DNA from: Corylus avellana
Taxonomy: Eukaryota; Streptophyta; Magnoliopsida; Fagales; Betulaceae
Direction of reading: 5' to 3'
Length of the DNA stretch: 64,000 nucleotides
Assembly (NCBI RefSeq): GCF_901000735.1
Contig: NC_081544.1
Span: 12,202,850-12,266,849, forward strand
The notes beneath the pieces are model-generated. The model did not search any database and was not told where the DNA came from. It saw only the letters and a list, made by a program, of their open reading frames with translations. The translations under genes and the position numbers were made by a program. Shown one piece after another: positions 11,640-20,206 of the stretch; position 1 is the first letter of the stretch, and each line of letters begins with the position of its first letter.

Positions 11640-12444
11640 TGTAGTGACCCAAATAATTAACTAAGCTTAAGTAGCTTAGTTAGGGGGATAATTTGGGCTT
11701 TGGGTTACTAAGGACACTATAAAGGTAATTTGGACTTTTGGACCAGACGTACGCTAGGGTTAGTGGACGTACGCTTCTGTTTGTAGCTCGGATGTATGTG
11801 GGGGGACCACTGTACGTACGCTCTGCAAATAGTACACGAACGTATGCAAATTCTTGGAATACCCTTTGGATAATACCTGGACGTACGAGGCAGCCTTCAG
11901 ACCGCTGTGGAAATATTACCGGACGTAGCTGGCGGACGTCCGCTGCTTTCTTGGAGAGTTGGTAGAGCCCCTCAGCTATACATACCCCTTACCCCTTCAG
12001 TTTTTCACACCTCTCTCTCACCCCCAGGCTGCCAGAAACCCTTTTGTGAGTGTTTTGTGATATTGTGAGCGTTTGGTGCTAACGAAAGGGAAGTTCTTGA
12101 AGTTTCGCTTCAAGGAGATAACGCTCTTAAGCCTAGCTTGTTTTACGTCGTTATGCTGCTTAAACATTGTCTTAGTTGTTGTTTGATTTGTTAGTTTAGC
12201 TTTAGCTTTAGTTATGCTTTAAATCTTGTTAGAATGGCGTTGTCTTGACTTGGCATGATTTCGTTTTCTTGGAGACGTCGTTTTGAGTTTGGAGACCTTA
12301 TGAAGCCCTTTGATAGCCTTAGAATTTGGTTCTGGAGAATAGGAGGACGAGTGGACAAAATGAGGTTCTCCCTGAAAACCTCGAAGCGAAGGTATGGTCT
12401 CGCGACCGGACATACGATCTGAGATATCACAGAGGACGTACGGT
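11640..12444 (+). mobile_element. Gypsy-type LTR fragment with a GGACGTACG motif cluster
   Basis: It begins TGTAGTGACCCAAATAATTA, a start typical of Ty3-gypsy LTRs. A short motif, GGACGTACGCT and variants, occurs about eight times between 11747 and 12435. A TATA-like CTATACATACCCC lies at about 11973, downstream of most copies. The fragment is cut at 12444, where the next LTR starts. No coding sequence remains. Confidence 0.55.
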
Positions 12445-12639
12445 TGTTAAGTGCCAAAATATTCATATTTTAACCTTTAACTTACATTTGTTAATTCCTT
12501 AGTTTTGTTAGTTTGTGCTATTTTAGTTCTTTTATGTGTTTTTTGTATTTTTGTAGGCTTTTGGAATAAAGGGAAGAAGTCTGGAAGTCTGGGGCTTAAG
12601 GAGTAAATTTAGGAAAAGCTAAAGGTTATGATAGTGAGA

Positions 12640-12830
12640 TCGATTGCAGGAGACCTACGATTGAGCGCACTACCAGAGAGGTTCAAGTCAAGGCGAGCAC
12701 TCCTATGCTCGTGCGCACAACAAGCAGCCTCGATCACACTTGCGATCGAGCGCCCAACACATACGATCGATCGCAAACTTGCGATCAAGCGCACACGGGC
12801 TGCGATCGAGCGCACCCATGTGTGAGGAGC
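12640..12830. repeat. Cluster of GCGATCGAGCGCAC-like motifs in LTR U3
   Basis: About eight variants occur, including CGATTGAGCGCAC, GCGATCGAGCGCCC, CGATCGATCGCA, GCGATCAAGCGCAC and GCGATCGAGCGCACCC. They lie about 110-300 bases upstream of the LTR TATA-like box, in the U3 position. The cluster is GC-rich against an A/T-rich LTR. Confidence 0.75.
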
Positions 12831-13350
12831 AAGTAAGCAACGCCCTATTCCGGAAAGTCCTCCTTTTCAACCCTTGAAAACCCTAGGCGAACTAGAATGC
12901 AAAAGCTACAATTTTTAGGGTTTCTAGAGTGTTCCTAAGGCCTATAAATAGACCCCTAAGCCTTTAGAATAGGCACACAATTTTCAAGGAGAAGAATTGG
13001 AGCTCTTCAAGTTAAGTTTTGGGTTTATTCTTTTCCTTTCTATTTTATTTTATGAAGATGTTTAACATCAAACTCATGTGTAATTAAACTACTTAGTAGG
13101 GCTAGATTGAAGCCCTAATTTTGCTTATTTAATATTTCAATATTGGTACCTTTGTGATAATCATATTGTGTTGCTTAACTTAATTAATTCCTATTTTCTT
13201 GAATTCCTCATATGTGTTTGTCTGATCAACATATGTATGTGGTATGGATTAGTTAATTTAATCAATTTGGATGATTGAGTCTTAGGTTTAATAAGAGTAA
13301 CAAAAGAAATCCACACTGGGTTCTTGGGTTAATCAACATAGGGAACCGGG

Positions 13351-13531
13351 AGTAGACACCCATGCCCTAGGCCTCATGTGTTTGTCGATTTCCACAGATT
13401 TACGCTTTCTTAAAGAATGACTTAGTAGACACCCATGCTAAATCCTTTAAGTAAGAAAAGAATTAGAGTAGACACCCATGCGTAATTCGTTGCTTAGGGA
13501 AATCAATAGCTTAAGGAGTAGACACCCATAC
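13351..13531 (+). repeat. Four spaced direct copies of AGTAGACACCCATGC within an LTR
   Basis: Copies start at about 13351, 13424, 13467 and 13517, the last reading ACCCATACC. They lie downstream of the LTR TATA-like box, so they would be transcribed. The same spaced series is kept in the related LTRs at about 19305-19490, 28575-28630, 39765-39950 and 58845-59030. Confidence 0.75.
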
Positions 13532-13820
13532 CCTTAGGTTGGCAAACATTAAGTGTTTATAATATGATTGGATGATTGGCATATTGTTATATTATCTAAA
13601 TATGATTTGTGGTGGATATCAATGCCTTACCTTTTATTATTATCAACTCAAAATCAATCTTTGTTTTGTTTTACGGAATTTATTTTAAGCAAAATTTATC
13701 AATCTTCGTGGGAATGATCTCGTACTTGTTCCCTATACTACTCTATTGATCTTGTGCACTTACGAGTTAAACGTACACGTATTTGCCCATTAATTTAGAT
13801 AGATACTTGGCTTAGATCCC

Positions 13821-14551
13821 GAAGGAATCGGGTTAGTCCTCTTTCATTTTTCTTTGAAAGATAATGCTAAGTTGTGGTATAATTTCTTGCCTGTAGTTTC
13901 CATTCATACTTGGGAAGAGTTGTCCAGTAAGTTCCTAAAGAAGTTTTTCCTAGCTCAATAGACAAGGCAGTTTAGAAGGGAGATTCAATCTTTTCAATAG
14001 AGAGATGGAGACCTTTTCTTCGAAGCATGGGACCACTTCAATGCGCTGCTTCTTAAGTGTCCACATCACAACATACCTCAAGATGATCAGGTACAAATTT
14101 TTTATGAAGGGTTAGATGACACTAACAAAGGAATGATTGATTCAGCTTGTGGAGGTGCACTTATGGAAAATAGCAGTGAGGAAGCCTTGGAGCTCTTCGA
14201 AACATTGAGTGAACACTCCCAACAATTTTGTTTCAGAGGAAGGCGAGGAGTAAAAAGTAATGGCATGTATGAAGTGAACCTGAATGGTGGATCACAAAAT
14301 CAGATGGCTGCCATGGAGAGAAAGCTAGATATGATTGTCAAAGCCATGACTGCGCAGAACATCTCGCCTAGTCAACAAGCCACACAACTCGAGGTATGTG
14401 CCATATGTTCCCATTCTGATTACTCTACTGAGACTTGTCCTTTGTATTCATTTACAGATCAGGAGCAAGTAAACTATGTGGGACAGAACAATTATCCGCC
14501 AGAGAACAATCCATACAACAACACCTACAATCTAGGGTGGCGCAACCACCC
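13821..14551 (+). pseudogene. Athila-like gag remnant
   Basis: The translation matches the gag of the elements at 29368 and 49790. It has the gag core (IHTWEELSSKFLKKFF, GDLFFEAWDHFN, KCPHHNIPQDDQ), then a zinc-knuckle-like CAICSHSDYSTETC and the C-terminal NPYNNTYNLGWRNHP. There are two stops, one after LAQ (about 13959) and one after SFQ (about 13998); the second is CAG to TAG. The frame downstream (from about 14133) is open to the LTR start. It would have encoded the capsid protein of a retroelement. Confidence 0.8.
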
Positions 14552-15320
14552 TGTTAAGTGCCAAAATATTCATATTTTAGTCCTTAAACTTATGAAATAT
14601 TACATACATGAAACAAAGTTGCTAATCATAAGTGAGGCTTCATCTTCAACCTTAGTTGAAGGTTTAGCCTCTCATGTTATTGAAAGACAAAACAAGATTG
14701 ATTGAATTCATAATGTAAAATTGAGTACTTACAAATAATAATCACAAAGTTGAGATCCAAAAGCTAGGAAAACCTTAAACTCTCTTCTTTCTCCTCTGCA
14801 ATCTTGAAATTCGTAGCCTCCCGAGCTAATCTGATAATTCCCTATTTATAGACCTAAAACCTAGGGTTTTACAAGTTGAAATCGGATAAAATTCGTCCAG
14901 GTTTGTACCCTTTAATTGCGGGACGATTTAGAAATAGTAAACGTTCAAATTAGGAAAATCATATTTCACAATGAATTGTAGTATTTTGAGTTAGCTTTCT
15001 AATACAGCTTGAATCACCTAAATCGGATATGTGAGACGAAAGTTATGGTCAAAATACTCAGACATATACAGAATCTGAATTTAAATCCAATACAAAATCT
15101 TATCTTTAATTCGATTTAACCATTTCTTGGATTTGGTTAAGCTTAACCACATCATCTAGGTCTTCTCAAAGTATGTTTTCTTCCGAAAAATAGTTTTTCT
15201 TCAATGACCTACAAAATACTAAAAATACAAAACTAACACAGAATATCAGATAATAACATAGCTAAAGGATCAACACAAGTAAATTAAGGGGTCCAAATAT
15301 TCAATATTTGGCACATATCA
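14552..15320. mobile_element. 3' LTR stub, then an inverted Athila-like LTR fragment (minus strand)
   Basis: Bases 14552 to about 14590 are the start of a plus-strand LTR (TGTTAAGTGCC). From about 14600 to 15320 the sequence is an LTR on the minus strand. Its reverse complement starts TGATATGTGCCAAATATTG at 15320 and contains GAAAGCTAACTCAAAATACT and ATTTTCCTAATTTG, as in the plus-strand LTR near 18690-18750. The fragment abuts the truncated copia element exactly at 15321 and marks the left edge of the tandem blocks. Confidence 0.65.
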
Positions 15321-15339
15321 GTAACTATGAGCATGGTAG

Positions 15340-15940
15340 AAGCAGTAACAAGGGTGATTCGAAAGGCAACAATTCTCGGTTAAAGTCCAGGAGAAGGAAG
15401 GACATCAACTGTTATAGGTGCAGAAAGAAAGGGCACATCAAGTTGGACTATTCAGACTGGAAGAAGAATAAGGAGGATGGGAAAGAAGGCTCTTCAAAAT
15501 CTGCAAACATAGTGGAAGACAATTCAGACGATGCTAATGGTGATATGCTTTCTGTTGCATCTAATTCAGAGCATCCTGTGGATTCTTGGATTCTGGACTC
15601 AGCATGTTCGTTTCACGTGATGTCCAACAGAGATTGGTTTGACTCCTACAGGTTAGTTAATTTTCATATAATTACTATGGGTAATGGTGCACATTGCAAA
15701 ATTATTGGCATAGGTATTATTAGAATTAAGATGTTTGATGGTGTGATTAGAACGTTATGTGATGTTAGATATGTACCAGAAGTGGAAAAGAATTTGATTT
15801 CATTAGGCACCTTAGACTCAAATGATTATGGTTATAAATCTAAAGGTGGAGTAATGAAGGTGACTAATGGTGCGATGGTAGTGATGAAGGGACAGAAAAG
15901 TTCAAAAGATATCTATAAACTGTTGGGAAGTACATTGTAG
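15340..15940 (+). pseudogene. Copia gag C-terminus and aspartic protease (remnant 1)
   Basis: The zinc knuckle reads CYRCRKKGHIKLDY. The last cysteine of CX2CX4HX4C is tyrosine here and in the other two copies. The protease follows, with VDSWILDSACSFHVMSN, where the catalytic motif is DSA. The frame ends at a TAG after LLGSTL (15938-15940). It would have processed the copia polyprotein. Confidence 0.8.
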
Positions 15941-16868
15941 GTGGAATCGCCTCTGTGGAGTCTGAGTCTGATTGTAGTGTTTTGTGGCATATGCGGTTGG
16001 GTCATATCAGTGAGCGGGGCATGTTGGAGCTTCATAAGAGAAATCTGTTGAAGGGTGTCAAAACATGCAAACTTAATTTTTCGAAGTTCTGTGTCCTGGG
16101 GAAGCAAAATCGGGTACAATTCAAGACAGCCACACACAAGACAGAGGACATTCTGGACTATGTTCATTCTGATGTTTGGGGACCTATGAGGATAGTGTCC
16201 CGAGGAGGACATATGTACTTTGTTATCTTTATTGATGATTTCTCCAGAAAGGTTTGTGTGTAATTCATGCCGCACAAATCAGAGTACATTGACATATTTA
16301 CTTCGTGATCTTTATTGATGATTTCTCTAGAGTGGTTTAAGTGCCTAAGGACGGATAATGACACTGAGTACCCAAATGACATGTTGGAAGATTTCCGTGA
16401 GCAGCAGGTATAAAGAGACATTTCACAGTACGCAAGACACCACAGTAAAAATGTGTGGCGGAAAGAATGAATAGGTCTATTGTAGGGAGATCTCAATGTC
16501 TCAGGTTGAATGCTAGACTTGCAAAGGTTTTATGGGCAGATGCAGAAAGTATGGCATTCTACTTGATCAACAGGTCGCCGAGGACAGCACTAGATGGGAA
16601 AGTTGCAGAAAAGGTGTTGACAGGAAATGTGGTAGATTACTCTGGATTGAGAGTTTTTGGTTGGCCAACCTATGTGCACATACCTAGTGAAAAAAGATCG
16701 AAGCTTGATCCAAAGCCTAGATATTGTTTCTTTCTCGGATATAGGAAAGGGGTCAAGGGTTACAAGTTTTGGGATTCGAAGGCAAACAAGGCGGTGATCA
16801 GTAGAGACGTGGCATTTGAAGAAAATTCCATGTTAAAGAGTACTAGGATGAAAAGCAGTAGGGGCTAG
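15941..16868 (+). pseudogene. Copia integrase (remnant 1)
   Basis: The N-terminal zinc-binding region has WHMRLGHISERGMLELHKRN, but the first cysteine of the CX2C pair is serine (FSKFC). The catalytic core begins DYVHSDVWGP and FIDDFSRK. The next part (LRTDNDTEY) is in another frame after a stop near 16261, and the part with AERMNRSI resumes at 16455. At least one deletion and several stops inactivate it. Confidence 0.8.
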
Positions 16869-16939
16869 AAAACAGTAGTAGTGATAAGCCGGTGGAGTTA
16901 GAGACTCCCGTGCAGAAGAACAAGTTCCTCGGGTACAGA

Positions 16940-17815
16940 GACCTCTACTTCAAGAATTGACCAGCATCACAGTATAGCCACAGACAGACCTAGACGCACT
17001 ATCAGGCCACCAATCAGGTACAGTTATGAAGACATGGTTTCCTATGCACTTGTCATCAGCCGTGGAGATCCTACTACTTTTTAAGAGGCTGTCAATAGCC
17101 AGGAGAAGAACAGATGGGTGGGTGCTATGGCGGAGGAGATGGAATCCCTGCATAAGAACCAAATGTTGGATTTGGTGGAGCTTCTAGAATGGAAGAGGGC
17201 GATAGGGTGTAAATGGGTGTACAAGAAAAAGGAAGTAGTATCAGAAAAAGGGGTGCAAAAGTTCAAGGCTGACCTACTAGCAAAGAGTTATTCACAGCAA
17301 AAAGGGGTTGATTACGAGGAAATATTTTTCCTAGTGGTCAGACATACTTCTATCAGAGCGGTATTGGTGTTGGTAGCTCATTATGACATGACATTGGAGC
17401 AGATGGATGTGAAGACAGCTTTTCTCCTTGGTGATTTGGAGGAGCAGGTTTACATGTAGTAACCAGAGGGGTTTAGTCAACCTGAACAGGAGCACCTAGT
17501 CGGTAAATTGAAGAAGTCACTTTATAGGCTGAAGCAGTCTACAAGGCAGTGGTATAAGCGGTTTGACTCCTATATAACTAGAATTAGCTACATGAGATAT
17601 GAGTATGATTGTTGCGTTTATGTGAGGAGCCTTGATGATGGCTCATTTATTTTTCTGTTACTGTACGTGGATGATACGCTTATTGCAGCAAAGAGTATAG
17701 TGGAGGTCAACAAACTGAAGTTTTTGTTGAGTAGAGAATTTTACATGAAGGATTTGGGCATTGGGATGCAGTTAAATGGATTTTCAGATACTTAAAAGGT
17801 ACTACAGACTACGGC
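16940..17815 (+). pseudogene. Copia reverse transcriptase (remnant 1)
   Basis: Recognisable parts are KWVYKKKEVVSEKG, LEQMDVKTAFLLGDL, the stop pair TAGTAA where the family has QQPEGF (17458-17463), LKKSLYRLKQS and the active-site YVDD in LLYVDDTLI. After MKDLGIG the sequence jumps to KWIFRYLKGTTDYGIT in another frame, so a segment between the palm and RNase H is deleted. The same deletion is in all three copies. Confidence 0.85.
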
Positions 17816-18290
17816 ATCACTTTTTGTCAGACAGAATAGGGATTTGTTTGTTGTGGGATATGTGGATGCAGATTATGCAGGGGACTTGGATGCCAGGAGA
17901 TCGATCACGGGCTATGTGTTCACTCGTGTAGCAAGGCCCATATGTTGGAAGTCTATGATCCAGTCCACGGTTGCAATGTCCACGACTGAGGTAGAGTACA
18001 TGGTGGGGGCTGAAGCTGCAAAGGAAGCTTTGTGTCTCACGGGATTAGTCAAGGAGCTAGGTATTTAGCAAGGTGAAGTTTCATTGTATTGTGACAGCCA
18101 GAGTACCATTTATTTGGCAAAGAACCAAGTGTATCATGCGAGAACTAAGCACATTGATGCGAGGTTTCACAAGATTAGGGAATTGGTTGTTACAGGTGGA
18201 TTGTTACTTGAGAAGATCCACACTTCTTGCATCGGTACGGGGTATTTTTTGGGATTTCCTTAATACGTCTGTACAAGTAGGGTTTAGGGT
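17816..18290 (+). pseudogene. Copia RNase H (remnant 1)
   Basis: The stretch GYVDADYAGDLDARRSITGY and the MSTTEVEYM motif identify the copia RNase H domain. A stop (ATT TAG) lies at about 18067 where block 2 has CAG. The domain continues out of frame to about 18240, where sequence leads into the partial LTR. Confidence 0.8.
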
Positions 18291-18470
18291 TTTTCCTATA
18301 TATATGTATAATGTAACCCTGAATCATTAAGAGTAAATAAATACTGCCGCCTCTCTGTGGACGTAGAAAAATTGCCGAACTACGTTAAATCTGTGTGTCG
18401 ACTCTCTCTCTTAATCTCTCTCTCTTTTCAATTCTATTTTGTTCATCAATTATTGTGGACGGTAACAACA

Positions 18471-19757
18471 TTCAAGAAAATGAAGAATTTATGGAAAGTT
18501 TTGGGCTTAAAGGACACTTTGAGAAGACATGACGATATGGTTAAATTTAATCAAATTAAAGAAAGGATTAAATCGAAATTTCTCTAATTAGAGTCAAAAT
18601 CGGATTGGATTCAAATTTGGATTCTGCACACATCTCAGTATTTCGACTAGAACTTTCTTCTCATGTTTTGGATTGAGGGGATTCTAATAGCGTTGGAAAG
18701 CTAACTCAAAATACTACAAATCATTGTGAAATAGGATTTTCCTAATTTGGATGTTTGCTATACCAAAATTGTCCCGCAATGTAAGAACGCAAATCTGGGC
18801 AAATCCTATTCCGATATGTACTTGGATTGCTTCCTTATTTGACTAAGAGATTGAAGTCCGATTTTTATAGGATTCCCAGGGCTTCTAGGGTTTTTCTCAG
18901 CCCATAAATAGACCTCTAAGCCTCACAATTTCACACTGAATTCCAGACACAACTTCAGAGAAGGAATTTGGAGGCCACTTCTAGAAGCTTTTCGGTTTAT
19001 TCTTTCCCTTTTATTTTTAGTCTTTATTTTAATTATGTGAAACTAAATTTTTGTTAGGGGCTAGATTGAAGCCCTAATCATGTCTTTTTAGGATCTAAAT
19101 ATTGGCGCCTTTGCTACAATCATATTTTGATATATTTAAATTGATTATTTCCTACTTAATTGAATTCCTCATATGAATGTGCCTAATCAACATATGCATG
19201 TGGTATGGATTACTTATTTAAGTCAATTTGGATGATTGAGTCCTGGGCTTAATAGAGTGACAAAAGATACGTTGGTTCTTGGGATAATCAACATGAAAAA
19301 TCGGGAGTAGACACGTATGCCCTAGGCTCCATGTGTTTGTTGATTTCCACATATTTATGCCTTTTCAGAGAACAACTTAGTAGACACCAATGCTAAATCC
19401 ATTGAGAAAGAAAGGAATTAGAGTAGACACTCATGCCTAATCCGTTGCTTAGGGAGATCAATAACTTAAGGAGAAGACACCCATGCTTTTAGGTTGGTAA
19501 ACATTAAATATACCAGTATGATTGGTGCATTGACATACTGTTATCTTAATTAGTCTGACTAATGGTGGATATCGAATCCCTACCGCTTTCATTTATCTTT
19601 ATCTCTTTTCATAATATCAATTTTGTGACAATTTTGGTATTTCAAATTTAGAAAATCAATTCTAAGCAAAATCAACAATCCTCGTGGGAATGATCTTGTA
19701 CTTGCACCCTATACTATGATTTCGATCTTGTGCACTTGCAAGTTAAAACATAGCAAA
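18471..19757 (+). mobile_element. Athila-like LTR, 5'- and 3'-truncated, left of the inhibitor units (block 1)
   Basis: It starts directly after the copia LTR end and matches the LTR family at 12445. A TATA-like CATAAATAGACC lies at about 18903. Spaced AGTAGACAC repeats occur at 19305-19490. It ends at TTGTGCACTTGCAAGTTAAAAC plus a few bases, lacking the last 30 or so bases of the LTR (compare 28910-28936). It then joins the inhibitor unit at TATTATGG, with short shared bases at the junction. Confidence 0.7.
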
Positions 19758-20132
19758 TATTATGGCAATATGTGTTATGGTATTTATTATTGTAAATATG
19801 CTGATTTTATGTGATTTTGTAATTATTGTATTTCCTTTCTTTTAGGATCTTATTCAACAGTAAATAGGTCATTTTAATATACAATTGAACATACATTAGT
19901 AATACAAATTTCTTCTCTAAAATTATCTTACTTTTGTCTTTTTCTACAACATAGAAACATCAGTTTTATCTAACATACTTTTTCTATTTTCCACTAAAAT
20001 AATAAGTATTGTTTCAACATATTTACGTATTTGTTGAAGTTTCACAACAAAACAAAACCCCTTCTAGTTTTTTCTCTCAAAAATAGCTTTTCAAATATAG
20101 CAAAATCAATAAATGAGTTGTCAAAATCCTCA

Positions 20133-20140
20133 TATAAATA
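20133..20140 (+). promoter_or_regulatory. TATA box of inhibitor gene A
   Basis: TATAAATA lies 74 bases upstream of the ATG, which leaves room for a short leader of about 40 bases. It is conserved in units B, D, E, G and H. Confidence 0.65.
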
Positions 20141-20206
20141 TCGTTTACACAAGTCCTGTTCTTTCTCATTAATTTTCTTTCAAACACTCAAAAAGTACAC
20201 TCAGTC

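Larger units (their letters stand above)
12445..14551 (+). mobile_element. Degenerate Athila-like (Ty3-gypsy) element: LTR and partial gag
   Basis: The LTR starts TGTTAAGTGCCAAAATATTC at 12445. The same start recurs at 14552, directly after the gag remnant, marking the beginning of the 3' LTR. A TATA-like CCTATAAATAGACC lies at about 12941. The LTR end, primer-binding site and gag N-terminus are missing: LTR-type sequence (to about 13800) joins gag sequence at about 13821. No protease, reverse transcriptase or integrase is present. The LTR is related to the copies at 18471, 28527, 34078 and 38930. Confidence 0.7.
15321..18470 (+). mobile_element. Copia element remnant 1, 5'-truncated
   Basis: Order: gag zinc knuckle, protease, integrase, reverse transcriptase, RNase H, partial 3' LTR. 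This is the Ty1-copia order. The 5' LTR and most of gag are missing, cut at 15320. The 3' LTR part (about 18290-18470) has TATATATATG and ends GGTAACAACA, but its beginning and the polypurine tract are missing. All three copia copies share the same stops and internal deletions, so their common ancestor was already dead. Confidence 0.85.

Noticed and set aside
12628..12825. Overlapping 65-68 codon frames on both strands
   Set aside because: They are read from the GATCGAGCGCAC motif cluster in an LTR. The repeated IER/AIER words reflect the DNA motif.
13351..13531. CRISPR-like array of spaced direct repeats
   Set aside because: Repeats are only 15 bases, spacing is uneven, and the series sits in a plant LTR conserved between copies. 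No cas genes; the DNA is nuclear eukaryotic.
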